The notes beneath the pieces were generated by a model. It saw only the letters and a list, made by a program, of their open reading frames with translations. It ran no database searches and was not told the origin of the DNA. From contig NZ_BEXF01000008.1 of the NCBI RefSeq assembly GCF_002897295.1, positions 62,001 to 126,000 on the forward strand: a stretch of DNA of 64,000 bases, read 5' to 3'. The position numbers and the translations under genes are program-made. Source of the stretch: Brevibacillus reuszeri (GTDB taxonomy: Bacteria > Bacillota > Bacilli > Brevibacillales > Brevibacillaceae). Each line of letters starts with the position of its first letter. Position 1 is the first letter of the stretch. Shown here one piece after another: positions 1 to 8,457 of the stretch.

Positions 1-1
1 A

Positions 2-85
2 TATACACATCTGCATTTTGGCTCGAATCCAGAGCTGGTAAAAAGGTGGCTGAACCGCTGCGTGGAGGTGGGGGAGCGTGCATAA
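2..85 (+). CDS. cbiA: Cobyrinic acid a,c-diamide synthase, C-terminal end (5' partial)
   Basis: Only the last 27 codons are inside the window, ending in TAA at 83-85. The visible peptide begins YTHLHFGSNPELVKRW, which resembles the end of CbiA/CobB glutamine amidotransferases (family knowledge: a conserved histidine in a THLHF-like motif closes the glutaminase triad). CbiA amidates cobyrinic acid side chains a and c in cobalamin synthesis. Its stop overlaps the GTG start of the next gene by eight bases, so the two are translationally coupled. The fragment is short, but position and motif agree. Confidence 0.75.
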   Translation, partial: YTHLHFGSNPELVKRWLNRCVEVGERA

Positions 86-1595
86 AAGCCTCCCGCTGAT
101 GATTCAGGGCACGAGCTCGGATGCAGGAAAAAGTGCAATCGCGACAGCGTTGTGCCGCATTTTTGCCCAGGATGGCTACAAGACGGCTCCGTTTAAATCG
201 CAAAACATGGCATTGAACTCATACGTGACCTTGGACGGAAAAGAAATTGGGCGAGCACAGGGTGTTCAGGCTGAAGCAGCGGGGATTCTTGCCACGACGG
301 ACATGAATCCGATTTTGATCAAACCAACCCGCGACTCTGAATCGCAAATTGTGGTAAACGGCGAGCCATATAGAAATATGAAGGCATTTGCCTATCGCCA
401 GGAATTTTTTGACGAGGGGCTTCGCATTATCGAGGAAGCGTACCAAAGACTGTCAGCCTCATACGAGCGGATTGTGATTGAGGGAGCTGGTAGTCCGGCT
501 GAAATCAATCTGAATGACCGTGAGCTGGTGAACATGCGCGTCGCCCGGTTGACCAATGCCCCTGTCATTTTGGTAGCGGACATTGAGCGTGGCGGAGTTT
601 TTGCCAGCCTCGTCGGAACATTGCAACTGCTGGAGCCAGCGGATCGTGATCGTGTCATCGGAGTGATCATCAACCGTTTCCGCGGAGATGTGACCCTTTT
701 GCAGCCAGGTCTGGACTGGTTCGAGGAGTATACAGGCAAGCCAGTGCTCGGTGTGGTACCGTTCATTCCCGATTTGTGGATCGACGCGGAGGATTCGCTG
801 ATTCTGCATAAATATCATGGACAGCGAGAGACACCGCGAGAGATTGATATCGCTGTGCTGCGCTACCCGCGCATTTCCAATTTTACGGATGTCGATCCGT
901 TTTTTGTGGAGCCAGATTGTCGGATGCGCTTCGTTACGAGAGTCGAGGAGCTCGGGGAGCCTGATCTGATCGTGCTGCCTGGAAGTAAAAATACGCTGGA
1001 GGACCTGCAATTTTTACGCGATACTGGGCTTGCAGCGAAGGTCCAGATGCTCCATAAAAGCGGAAGAAGCTATGTTGTCGGCTTGTGCGGCGGGTACCAG
1101 ATGCTGGGTGAGTCCATCCACGATCCAGAGGGAGTAGAGTCTCCGCTAAAAGAGCTCGATGGTCTGGGATTGATCCCGATGATCACGACAATGGAAAAAA
1201 AGAAAACAACCGTCTTGTCCCGGGGGGAAGCAGTTTTTGCCGGAGAGAACATAACGGTCGAAGGCTACGAGATTCACATGGGACAGTCCGTTTATGGAAC
1301 AAATGATTCGCCGTTTATCCAAATGGGGGAGCGGATAGAAGGGTACTGTCAGGAAGAGCGTCAACTGATCGGAACCTACTTCCACGGCTTGTTTCATAAT
1401 GATCGGCTCCGTACCCTTTTGCTGAATACAATCAGGGAGAAAAAAGGACTATCGCCACTTGAAGATCGGCCATCCTTCGTTGCTCTTCGGGAACAAGGCT
1501 ACGATCTTTTGGCTGATACCGTTCGGAGCCACGTGCGATTGGATGTTATCGAAGAGCAGATGAGGGCTTATCAGGAAAAAGAGGTGCGTTTATGA
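78..1595 (+). CDS. cbiP: Cobyric acid synthase, glutamine-dependent
   Basis: A 505-residue protein of normal family length that amidates side chains b, d, e and g of adenosylcobyrinic acid diamide using glutamine and ATP. The N-terminal dethiobiotin-synthetase-like nucleotide fold shows the P-loop GTSSDAGKS at residues 11-19. The C-terminal class I glutaminase shows its nucleophile in GLCGGYQMLG (Cys337) and the triad histidine in YFHGLFHN (His436). The GTG start overlaps the cbiA stop, and the gene end overlaps the cobT start by four bases. It is also called cobQ. It sits in a tight cobalamin operon and would act in the cytoplasm. Confidence 0.96.
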   Translation: MHKSLPLMIQGTSSDAGKSAIATALCRIFAQDGYKTAPFKSQNMALNSYVTLDGKEIGRAQGVQAEAAGILATTDMNPILIKPTRDSESQIVVNGEPYRNMKAFAYRQEFFDEGLRIIEEAYQRLSASYERIVIEGAGSPAEINLNDRELVNMRVARLTNAPVILVADIERGGVFASLVGTLQLLEPADRDRVIGVIINRFRGDVTLLQPGLDWFEEYTGKPVLGVVPFIPDLWIDAEDSLILHKYHGQRETPREIDIAVLRYPRISNFTDVDPFFVEPDCRMRFVTRVEELGEPDLIVLPGSKNTLEDLQFLRDTGLAAKVQMLHKSGRSYVVGLCGGYQMLGESIHDPEGVESPLKELDGLGLIPMITTMEKKKTTVLSRGEAVFAGENITVEGYEIHMGQSVYGTNDSPFIQMGERIEGYCQEERQLIGTYFHGLFHNDRLRTLLLNTIREKKGLSPLEDRPSFVALREQGYDLLADTVRSHVRLDVIEEQMRAYQEKEVRL

Positions 1596-2644
1596 TGGCT
1601 AGCTTGGAAAAACAACACAGAACGATAGAACCAGTGGACCACGAGGCCAGAGAGCAGGCAAGACAGCATGTGGACCAATTGACCAAGCCGCTTGGCAGCT
1701 TAGGACGCCTAGAGGAGCTGGCAATCGAGCTGGCTGGGATGACAGGAGAGGCATTTCCGGTAGTGACGCCACCTGGAGTTCTTGTCTTTGCGGCTGACCA
1801 CGGGGTTGCGGTGGAGGGCGTATCTGCCTATCCGCAAGAAGTCACAGCGCAAATGGTCCTGAACATGGCTCATGGCGGTGCCGGCATCAACGTTTTTGCC
1901 CGCCAAATTGGTGCACTCCAAAAAATCGTGGACGTAGGAGTGCTTGCTCCTGTAGAGGCGCCTGGTGTATACAGTAAACGAATTCGTGCAGCCTCTGGAA
2001 ATATGCTACGGGAAGCTGCGATGTCAACAGAAGAAGCCGAACGCTCTCTTGCAGTCGGGATCGAAATGGCTGAAGCTATCATTAATGAAGGCGCCAAGGT
2101 GTTGATTGTCGGTGAGGTAGGGATTGGCAACACGACAGCATCCAGCGCCGTTTTGGCTGCTTTGACGGGGGCAGACCCACAGGAAATCGTCGGACGTGGG
2201 ACTGGGCTCGACGATGCTGGCTGGCAACGTAAAAAGGCGGTTGTCAGAGAAGCACTTGCTCTGCACAAGCCTGATGCTGACAAGCCGTTAGAGGTATTGG
2301 CCAAGGTTGGAGGGCTGGAAATCGGAGCGATGGCAGGTTCTATTCTGGGTGCAGCCTCCAGACGAGTTCCTGTCTTGCTGGACGGATTTATCGCGACGGT
2401 AGCGGCACTTTTGGCTGTGAAAATCGATGCAGGCGTATCTGATTATTTGATCGCAGGACATCGCTCGCAGGAGCCAGGTCATGCCTTTGTACTGCAGGCA
2501 CTTGGCAAAGAGCCGTTGCTTGATCTGCATCTGCGCCTAGGTGAGGGAAGCGGAGCGGCAGTCGCTTTCCCGATAGTCGAGGCAGCTACTCGCATGCTCA
2601 AAGAGATGGCGACATTTGCATCCGCAGGAGTAAGTGACCGATGA
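1592..2644 (+). CDS. cobT: Nicotinate-nucleotide--dimethylbenzimidazole phosphoribosyltransferase
   Basis: A 350-residue CobT that makes alpha-ribazole phosphate from nicotinate mononucleotide and dimethylbenzimidazole, the lower-ligand step of cobalamin assembly. Recognised by the N-terminal LTKPLGSLGRLEELA segment, the FAADHGV motif, the GEVGIGNTTA glycine-rich loop and the C-terminal LGEGSGA motif, whose glutamate (Glu318) matches the catalytic glutamate of the Salmonella enzyme. ATG at 1592 overlaps the cbiP stop, and its stop overlaps the cobA ATG, so all three are translationally coupled. Full length, no defects seen. Confidence 0.96.
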   Translation: MMASLEKQHRTIEPVDHEAREQARQHVDQLTKPLGSLGRLEELAIELAGMTGEAFPVVTPPGVLVFAADHGVAVEGVSAYPQEVTAQMVLNMAHGGAGINVFARQIGALQKIVDVGVLAPVEAPGVYSKRIRAASGNMLREAAMSTEEAERSLAVGIEMAEAIINEGAKVLIVGEVGIGNTTASSAVLAALTGADPQEIVGRGTGLDDAGWQRKKAVVREALALHKPDADKPLEVLAKVGGLEIGAMAGSILGAASRRVPVLLDGFIATVAALLAVKIDAGVSDYLIAGHRSQEPGHAFVLQALGKEPLLDLHLRLGEGSGAAVAFPIVEAATRMLKEMATFASAGVSDR

Positions 2645-3429
2645 GAGAAGTGGGTAAAGTATATCTCGTCGGTGCTGGCCCTGGTGATCCCAAGCTGATT
2701 ACGGTAAAAGGAATGGAATGCTTGCAGCAAGCAGACGTCGTCGTTTATGATCGGCTTGCGAACCCGGCGTTGCTGGAGTACGCCCCCAAAACGGCTGAGC
2801 GCATCTACTGTGGCAAGCTGCCTGATCATCATACGATGAGGCAGGAATCCATCAACGAGCTTTTGGCCGAAAAAGCGCTGGAAGGAAACATCGTTGTACG
2901 GTTAAAAGGCGGCGATCCATGTGTATTTGGACGTGCAGGGGAAGAGGCAGAGCATCTGGCAGAGCGAGGAATCTCCTTTGAGATTGTGCCAGGGGTAACA
3001 GCAGGCATTGCTGCTTCTGCTTATGCCGGAATTCCCGTGACGCACCGCGATCATGGCTCATCCTTTGCAGTCGTTACGGGACATTTACGTGAGGATAAAC
3101 CGGAGCTTGCGGTTGATAAGTGGCGCGCGCTTGCGGGTGGAATTGATACAGTTGCTTTTTACATGGGTGTTGCAAATCTTCCGCTCATTCGCACACAGCT
3201 TATGCTTCATGGTCGTGATCCGCAGACGCCTGTGGCCGTGATCGCATGGGGAACGCTCCCGAATCAAACGACCGTTACAGGTACCTTGGAAAATATCGAG
3301 GAGCGAGTCGCAGAAAATCCGCGCATTTCCAATCCGGCGATTATTTTGGTCGGGGATGTCGTGAAAATGCGGGAGAAAATAAACTGGTTTGAAAAGACTC
3401 TCGGTGCAGAATCAATTACGCACAGCTAA
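2641..3429 (+). CDS. cobA: Uroporphyrinogen-III C-methyltransferase (SUMT)
   Basis: A 262-residue stand-alone SUMT that methylates uroporphyrinogen III at C2 and C7 with S-adenosylmethionine to give precorrin-2, the branch point for siroheme and cobalamin. It shows the N-terminal GAGPGDPKLIT loop, the VVRLKGGDPCVFGR motif and the VVPGVT-like segment (here EIVPGVTAGIA) typical of tetrapyrrole methylases. It lacks the CysG-type dehydrogenase part, which is supplied by the next gene. Coupled to cobT by a four-base overlap. Confidence 0.95.
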   Translation: MREVGKVYLVGAGPGDPKLITVKGMECLQQADVVVYDRLANPALLEYAPKTAERIYCGKLPDHHTMRQESINELLAEKALEGNIVVRLKGGDPCVFGRAGEEAEHLAERGISFEIVPGVTAGIAASAYAGIPVTHRDHGSSFAVVTGHLREDKPELAVDKWRALAGGIDTVAFYMGVANLPLIRTQLMLHGRDPQTPVAVIAWGTLPNQTTVTGTLENIEERVAENPRISNPAIILVGDVVKMREKINWFEKTLGAESITHS

Positions 3430-3472
3430 AATGAATGAATCGGCAAGCATATCCGAACAGGAGGGACCCTAG

Positions 3473-4120
3473 ATGCCATACTATCCGATGATGGTTCAGC
3501 TGCGACAAAAGCGCTGTCTGATTGTGGGCGGAGGTCAGATTGCCGAGCGCAAAATCGGCAGTCTCCTGGCTGCTGGAGCAGATGACGTGATCGTAGTTAG
3601 TCCCACTGTTACGGATACGATAGCAGCGTGGGGGCAAAGCCGGAAAATGGTAGTTCATCTCCGTCCTTTTGAACCAGCGGACGTACAGGATGCGGTCATT
3701 GTCATCGCAGCGACGAATGATTCAGCAGTTAATCTCGCCGTTCACGACGCCTGCCTGCCATACCAGTGGATCAACATCGTAGATCGACCTGAGCTGTGCA
3801 CCTTCACCGTCCCCTCTCTCGTAGAACGCGGAGACCTGCAAATCGCCATTTCTACCAGCGGCCACAATCCCGGTCTGGCCAAAAAGCTGCGCCGCCAGAT
3901 AGAACAATGGATTGGCCCCGAATACGAAGCGTACACCCTGTTTCTAGGAGAGATGAGACGACAAGTGCGTACACTTGACCTACCTGAAAAAGACAAGCGA
4001 GCCATTCTATCAGAGCTCTTGGACGACCGATTTCTGCACTGGACCCAAATAGGTGAAACCTGGCGAAGAGATCAGGAAGCGGCAATGCTCCTAAAGACAA
4101 AAGACGTAAAGAATAAGTGA
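3473..4120 (+). CDS. Precorrin-2 dehydrogenase / sirohydrochlorin synthase (SirC/YlnF-like)
   Basis: A 215-residue NAD-dependent enzyme converting precorrin-2 to sirohydrochlorin. The N-terminal Rossmann motif IVGGGQIAERKIGSL (about residues 17-31) and the SISTSGHNPGLAKKLRRQIE segment (ISTSGHNPG visible at about residue 123) match the CysG N-terminal module and stand-alone SirC/YlnF/Met8 proteins. ATG at 3473 follows AGGAGGGACC. It is the last gene of the cobalamin operon and is followed by a strong terminator. Whether it also chelates iron, as Met8 does, cannot be told from sequence alone. Confidence 0.92.
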   Translation: MPYYPMMVQLRQKRCLIVGGGQIAERKIGSLLAAGADDVIVVSPTVTDTIAAWGQSRKMVVHLRPFEPADVQDAVIVIAATNDSAVNLAVHDACLPYQWINIVDRPELCTFTVPSLVERGDLQIAISTSGHNPGLAKKLRRQIEQWIGPEYEAYTLFLGEMRRQVRTLDLPEKDKRAILSELLDDRFLHWTQIGETWRRDQEAAMLLKTKDVKNK

Positions 4121-4123
4121 AGC

Positions 4124-4158
4124 GAAAAGCTCCTGCTATTTAAGCGGGGGCTTTTTTC
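4124..4158 (+). terminator. Rho-independent terminator of the cobalamin operon
   Basis: AGCTCCTGCT and AGCGGGGGCT form a ten-pair stem, allowing G-U pairs, around a short loop and are followed by a run of T. It lies a few bases after the precorrin-2 dehydrogenase stop. Confidence 0.85.
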
Positions 4159-4330
4159 CTTTACAACTGAAGCTCTCAGGCAACCTCTGCAGATCTCCTG
4201 TGAAAAGGGAATACAAAGATAGGGCCAAGCATTTCTTTATCCCCCGTTTCCTGATATGGTGAGAGAATACATGCGTTGATGCATCATGCTTTAGTAGAGT
4301 AACGGATAACAGACAGGGAGGAAACCACAA

Positions 4331-5026
4331 TTGTCTGACGCTTTTCAGCTGGGTCCATTTATATTGAAAATGAGTATGCTGGCAGCAGTCGTTTCACTGG
4401 CTTGCGGTTTTTTTGCGATTACGTTGCGACTAAAAAAAGAGAAGGTAGAGCGAGCGCCAATCATTGAGATGCTGAGCAATTCTGTCTTCCTGGCGTTTTT
4501 GGTCTGGAAGCTAAGCTATATTCTCGTTCACTTTTCCAAAGCAATCGAAAACCCATCGTCTATCCTATATTTCTCAGGGGGAGAGAGCGGTGCTTGGCTG
4601 GCCGCTGTGGTAGTGGGGATTTATCTTGTGCGCAGTATACGGAAAAAAGCTATCCCGGTTCATCTGGTCGTTCTTGCCAGTGCAGCAGGCTTTTTGGCTG
4701 CAAGCGGCGTATACCATTTGCTTACCGTATTCCTGGAAAATAGTGATAGGTGGTATCATGTTCAGCAGGTCATCAGTAGTGCGATATTTCTCTGGTGGCT
4801 GTTTACCAGCAAGCAGGATCAAACGACAATGTCTTTCTGGTTGACTCTTTTACTCTGGTTTGGAATCAGTCAAGTCTATGTTCGATTTTTTATAGATGCA
4901 AGAAATGCTTTATTTCTTGGGCTTTCGAAGACGCAAATGACTTTCTATTTGCTATCGCTTCTCACTTTATTTTTGTCTACACGGCTCCAGACTCCTGTAA
5001 CCGGAGGATCAACTGATGAAACGTAA
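4331..5026 (+). CDS. Multi-pass membrane protein paired with a thioredoxin-like protein
   Basis: A 231-residue protein with about seven hydrophobic segments (near residues 9-28, 47-68, 86-100, 109-135, 150-162, 172-190 and 208-222). I do not recognise the family with certainty; the layout is loosely like Lgt or redox-partner membrane proteins. The TTG start at 4331 is chosen because GGGAGG lies nine bases upstream. It overlaps the ResA/TlpA-like gene by 11 bases, so the two are probably co-translated. That suggests a role in passing reductant across the membrane or in maturing an extracytoplasmic protein. No obvious CXXC pair is present, so it is not a plain CcdA. Confidence 0.7.
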   Translation: MSDAFQLGPFILKMSMLAAVVSLACGFFAITLRLKKEKVERAPIIEMLSNSVFLAFLVWKLSYILVHFSKAIENPSSILYFSGGESGAWLAAVVVGIYLVRSIRKKAIPVHLVVLASAAGFLAASGVYHLLTVFLENSDRWYHVQQVISSAIFLWWLFTSKQDQTTMSFWLTLLLWFGISQVYVRFFIDARNALFLGLSKTQMTFYLLSLLTLFLSTRLQTPVTGGSTDET

Positions 5027-5585
5027 AAATGCACTTGCAGCTATTGTGCTGTTAGGATTACTCGCTTGGGGAATAGTGGATACTGGGAAAGCACCTACAG
5101 CGCCAGCCCAACCGGGTGATGCCGAGCAGGCGGCTGGACAGGGGAACAAAACAGTTGGAATCGAAAAAGGAAATCTGGCCCCTGATTTTGAATTACAGGC
5201 GCTACGTGGAGGGCAGATAAAGCTCTCTGAATTACGGGGAAAAAAGGTGATTGTAAACCTGTGGGCAACCTGGTGTCCTCCGTGCCGAGCGGAGATGCCG
5301 GACATGCAGAGCTTTTATGAGGAAAATAAAGAAAAAGGGGTCGTTATTCTTGGTGTCAATCTGACCCCGACGGAAACCAACCCAGAGGCTGTTTCTAGCT
5401 TTGTAGAGGCGTATGGCATTTCGTTTCCGATTCTGATGGATGTCGATAAGCAGGTATCGAATGTGTACAAGGCGATTTCGATCCCTACGAGCTTTATCAT
5501 CGATTCAAACGGAGTGATTCAAAATAAATTTATAGGACCGATGAATCAGGAAATGATGGAGAATATGCTGTCTGTGATTGAATGA
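5016..5585 (+). CDS. ResA/TlpA-like membrane-anchored thiol-disulfide oxidoreductase
   Basis: A 189-residue protein with an N-terminal signal anchor (residues about 5-21), a proline- and alanine-rich linker, then a thioredoxin fold. The active site WATWCPPCRAEMP carries the CPPC pair, and the cis-proline loop is SIPTSFIIDSNG. This is the AhpC/TSA-TlpA group; ResA reduces apocytochrome c cysteines on the outer face of the membrane, and related proteins serve sporulation or other disulfides. No cytochrome maturation genes are adjacent, so the substrate is unknown. It overlaps the preceding membrane protein and is followed by a terminator. Confidence 0.88.
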   Translation: MKRKNALAAIVLLGLLAWGIVDTGKAPTAPAQPGDAEQAAGQGNKTVGIEKGNLAPDFELQALRGGQIKLSELRGKKVIVNLWATWCPPCRAEMPDMQSFYEENKEKGVVILGVNLTPTETNPEAVSSFVEAYGISFPILMDVDKQVSNVYKAISIPTSFIIDSNGVIQNKFIGPMNQEMMENMLSVIE

Positions 5586-5589
5586 AAAA

Positions 5590-5620
5590 CTGACAGCCTG
5601 TTGTGGGCTGTCAGCTTGTT
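5590..5620 (+). terminator. Terminator after the thioredoxin-like gene
   Basis: CTGACAGCC (5590-5598) pairs perfectly with GGCTGTCAG (5606-5614) and is followed by a T-rich tract. Confidence 0.85.
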
Positions 5621-5644
5621 TGTTTCCGTAACGTATAGGAACTT

Positions 5645-5742
5645 ATAAGCGTGTGACGCTTATGAATTCCGGAGCGCATGGAAACTTTCCGCTAAACGCG
5701 GTCGCTCCTCCATGAGGAAGCCTCGATAGAGGTTTTCTTATG
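5645..5742. repeat. Cluster of three intergenic hairpins
   Basis: After the terminator, three further inverted repeats follow one another: ATAAGCGT/ACGCTTAT (5645-5652 and 5656-5663, perfect), GGAGCG/CGCTCC (5671-5676 and 5703-5708), and CATGAGGAAGCCTC/GAGGTTTTCTTATG (5711-5724 and 5729-5742, 14 pairs with three G-U on the plus strand, tetraloop GATA). None has a U-run. They fill the space before the end of the convergent khtT gene. They may stabilise the khtT message or form an unassigned RNA; the role is unknown. Confidence 0.5.
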
Positions 5743-5769
5743 CAAAATCACTCGGATGAGATGGCGTTG

Positions 5770-6267
5770 TTATTTACCCTCAGTGCAGAGTATGGCTTTT
5801 AGCGCTTGTACTTGCTTGCGCTCACCTGCAACGACCAGGGTAGCTCCTGTACAGAGGATGTACTCAGGACCGGGGTTGATCGTTTGGCGATGGTCTTTTT
5901 CAATAACGGCAATAATCGTTGCACCCGTTTCTTGACGGACATCGAGCTCGCCAATCGTTTTGCCAATTGAAGCAGAGCCATTCTGGATTTTGTACCATTC
6001 GATAATGAGCTTGTCCAATGCGACCTCGACCGTTTCCAATGCCGTTGGCTGATAGGTCAATCCGCCGACGATCGCAGCGATTTTTCTCGCTTCGTCATCA
6101 TCGAGGGTAATCATGGAAATGGTTTCGTCTGCATCGTCATTGTCAAAATGGTACATTTCTCTGCGACCATCATCGTGAATAACAACGACAAGTTTATCCC
6201 CGCTTTTTGCTTCAACTTGGTACTTCCTTCCGATCCCTGGCAAATCGGATTCTCTAATCGAGAACAT
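5770..6267 (-). CDS. khtT: KhtT-like regulatory subunit of a K+/H+ antiporter
   Basis: Start taken at ATG 6267, preceded by AAAGGAG at good spacing, giving 165 residues as in B. subtilis KhtT; the longer open frame upstream is not needed. The N-terminal part ([18 protein letters not shown]) and the C-terminal RCK_C/TrkA-C domain from about residue 85 ([18 protein letters not shown], then [18 protein letters not shown]) are characteristic. KhtT binds nucleotide and gates the membrane antiporter KhtU. Here no KhtU gene follows: downstream are only hairpins and a convergent gene. The partner is therefore elsewhere, or this is an orphan regulator. Confidence 0.85.
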   Translation of the reverse strand: MFSIRESDLPGIGRKYQVEAKSGDKLVVVIHDDGRREMYHFDNDDADETISMITLDDDEARKIAAIVGGLTYQPTALETVEVALDKLIIEWYKIQNGSASIGKTIGELDVRQETGATIIAVIEKDHRQTINPGPEYILCTGATLVVAGERKQVQALKAILCTEGK

Positions 6268-6433
6268 ACAGCAGTCTCCTTTACTAACTTCTGGTTGTTC
6301 AGCTGAAATAACCGATACCTTATTTATTATACATGAAGTGGCATCACGATACATGCATATGAAAACAAACGCACGAAAATAGGATTTTGCTCCTTGTGAG
6401 CGATGAATGAAGATGGAGTAAGGGTGATGAACA

Positions 6434-6688
6434 ATGGCAAACAAACAGTATCGCTTAACAGAAGCTGAGTGGCATTTTATATCCGAAATGCGTGAAATTG
6501 ATATGGATGGATTACTAGATATCGTGATTGCCTTGCGGAGTGAAGTGAGGGAGCTGGAGAAAAAAGCTGAGCTGATCCGCGATCGTGAAAGTGAAAGCTG
6601 GCAGGCAGATTATCAAAAGACGCAGAAACGGATCAATCATTTGCGGCAGTTTGAACACGATATTCGAAAAACCTGGCCAATTGAGTAA
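6434..6688 (+). CDS. Small hypothetical protein, charged and helical
   Basis: An 84-residue cytoplasmic protein with no recognised domain, no signal and no membrane segment. Charged heptad-like stretches ([21 protein letters not shown]) suggest a coiled coil. ATG at 6434 is preceded by AAGGGTGATG. It is divergent from khtT and may share its promoter region. Function unknown. Confidence 0.6.
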   Translation: MANKQYRLTEAEWHFISEMREIDMDGLLDIVIALRSEVRELEKKAELIRDRESESWQADYQKTQKRINHLRQFEHDIRKTWPIE

Positions 6689-6815
6689 GGGTGGGAAAAA
6701 GTGGTAAGGAAAAATTCGAAGGTTGACATACGTTCGACACGTTCAATAGGTAAAGTAGGATATGTACATAGCGACACGTATAGAAATACACAACCGGAAG
6801 AATGGAGGACTTTCC

Positions 6816-7562
6816 ATGTTTAAAAAACAGTACCTGGCGATTGCATCTGCGTTGGTTCTTACCGTAGGATTATTTCCGACAAGCTCTTCTGCATCTGTTG
6901 CGACGAAGAATTTGCAAGCAAAGTACAACAATATCAAAGTGCTGTATAACGGTGCTTCCGTTCCGACAACAGTCGAGCCTTTCATTGTAAATGGTACTAC
7001 CTACATTCCGCTTCGCATGATGGCAGGCGTGTTCAACAAAGACATCACGTGGGATGGAACTACCTATACCATTAACGTAAAGGATCAGGCAGATTCACAG
7101 CACGCAGCTGAACTTGCAGCACGCGATGCACAAATCAGAACCTTGCAATCCAAAATCGACAGCTTGAACAAAGAGATTGCTGATTTGGAAGACGATCTCG
7201 ATAAAAAGAAAAATAATGACGATGACGATTTCGATGATCGTTTGTATGATTTGGAAAAGCAATTGAATAAAGACTATGGTGACTTCCAAGATCTCGAGTG
7301 GGATATCACGCTCGATGGAGATGAAGACGAGATTGAAGTCGAAATCGAGATCGACCTCGATGAATATGGAGACGATTTCGATGATCTGGATGATTCCGAT
7401 TTCGAAGACCTGGTTGAAGATATCGTAAACGACATCTGGGATGAATTCGATGACGCAGATGTAACTGGTAAAATCATCGACAGCGACACTGGCAAGAAAA
7501 AATACGATTTCGAAGGCGAAGTTGACGATGAGGACATCTACTTCGATGGCAGCTTGATCTAA
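6816..7562 (+). CDS. Secreted protein with copper amine oxidase N-terminal-like domain and a highly acidic tail
   Basis: ATG at 6816 follows GGAGG closely and gives 248 residues with a signal peptide (cut near residue 27). Residues about 38-90 match the stalk domain called copper amine oxidase N-terminal-like (VLYNGASVPTTVEPFIVNGTTYIPLR). Residues about 95-132 form a coiled coil. From about 134 to 215 the chain is almost all Asp, Glu and hydrophobic residues, for example DDDDFDDRLYDLE and EDEIEVEIEIDLDEYGDD. It is expected outside the cell; the tail suggests cation binding, perhaps calcium, but no canonical EF-hand is seen. It stands alone with its own terminator. Confidence 0.75.
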   Translation: MFKKQYLAIASALVLTVGLFPTSSSASVATKNLQAKYNNIKVLYNGASVPTTVEPFIVNGTTYIPLRMMAGVFNKDITWDGTTYTINVKDQADSQHAAELAARDAQIRTLQSKIDSLNKEIADLEDDLDKKKNNDDDDFDDRLYDLEKQLNKDYGDFQDLEWDITLDGDEDEIEVEIEIDLDEYGDDFDDLDDSDFEDLVEDIVNDIWDEFDDADVTGKIIDSDTGKKKYDFEGEVDDEDIYFDGSLI

Positions 7563-7573
7563 CAACGTTCTCC

Positions 7574-7617
7574 AAAGCCTTGCTTCCTTTTCATAAAAGG
7601 GAATGCAAGGCTTTTTT
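7574..7617 (+). terminator. Terminator after the acidic secreted protein
   Basis: AAAGCCTTGC (7574-7583) pairs with GCAAGGCTTT (7605-7614), with extra inner pairing TCC/GGA, followed by TTTTTT. Confidence 0.88.
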
Positions 7618-7770
7618 CCTATTTTCCAAAATCAGCAAATCTTTTTCCAAAGAGAAAGAGGTAAACTGGTAGTATAGAAGGATAGTAGAAAATCAAGTAG
7701 AATAGGTGTCCATGCAAGGGAAAGAGCGAATGGAGAATGATGATATGCCTCTCAATTTGGAAGGTATTCG

Positions 7771-8457
7771 ATGAAAACTATTTTGTTAGTAGAAGACGAG
7801 TTGGTTATTTCACGTGTGTTAAAAGCATACCTGCAAAAAGCAGATTATCAGGTGTGGCAGGCAGAGGATGGAGACGAAGCGACACAGCTCTTCGATGAGC
7901 GCAAGCCTGACCTGGTCCTACTCGATGTCATGCTTCCTGAGCGAAGCGGCTGGGAGGTTTTGCAGTACATTCGGGAAAAAAGCGCCTGTCCGGTCATTAT
8001 GATAACAGCGTTGGGCCAGACCGATCAAAAGCTGAAAGGGCTGAACCAGGGGGCGGACGACTACATAACGAAGCCGTTTGAAGCGGAGGAAGTAGTTGCT
8101 CGAGTAAATGCTGTTTTGCGGCGCTCGACTATATTAATCAAGGACCAGGAAACGAGATTTTTTGGTAGTCTGAAAATAAACTTCCAGTCTCACAATGTGA
8201 CGCTGCATGGTTTGGAGCTGCTGTTTCATCCACGTGATTTGTCTCTATTGCTGTTTCTGGCACAAAATCCGAATCAGACCTTTACCCGCGAGCAGTTAAT
8301 TGAGCAGGTATGGGGGATGGACTACGGCGGAAGCGATCGCGCTGTAGATTTGGCGATCAAGCGAATCCGAAAGACGTTGGAAAATTGGCCTGCCACCGAA
8401 GGCGAGATCAAGACGCTAAGAGGGGTGGGTTACCAATTCTGTGTTTATCAAAAATAA
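7771..8457 (+). CDS. OmpR-family response regulator
   Basis: A 228-residue two-domain regulator. The receiver domain (about residues 1-115) shows the acidic pair VEDE near the start, phosphoacceptor Asp52 in LLDVMLPERSGW, Thr in MITAL and Lys in YITKPF. The C-terminal winged helix (about 130-226) ends in IKTLRGVGYQF, typical of OmpR/PhoB regulators. It is co-transcribed with the histidine kinase, whose start lies inside its 3' end. Target genes are unknown; no transporter is adjacent to hint at a signal. Confidence 0.93.
   Translation: MKTILLVEDELVISRVLKAYLQKADYQVWQAEDGDEATQLFDERKPDLVLLDVMLPERSGWEVLQYIREKSACPVIMITALGQTDQKLKGLNQGADDYITKPFEAEEVVARVNAVLRRSTILIKDQETRFFGSLKINFQSHNVTLHGLELLFHPRDLSLLLFLAQNPNQTFTREQLIEQVWGMDYGGSDRAVDLAIKRIRKTLENWPATEGEIKTLRGVGYQFCVYQK

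Noticed and set aside
1..78. Cobalamin riboswitch for the cobalamin operon
   Set aside because: The window opens inside cbiA, so any leader would lie upstream and is not visible.
6723..6760. TTGACA as promoter of the acidic secreted protein
   Set aside because: The -35 is perfect, but no TATAAT-like -10 lies at 16-18 bases; the best TAAAGT is 22 away.
7095..7565. 156-codon minus-strand frame rich in Ile, Val and Phe
   Set aside because: It is the mirror of the Asp/Glu-rich tail on the plus strand, where GAT and GAA codons read as ATC and TTC.
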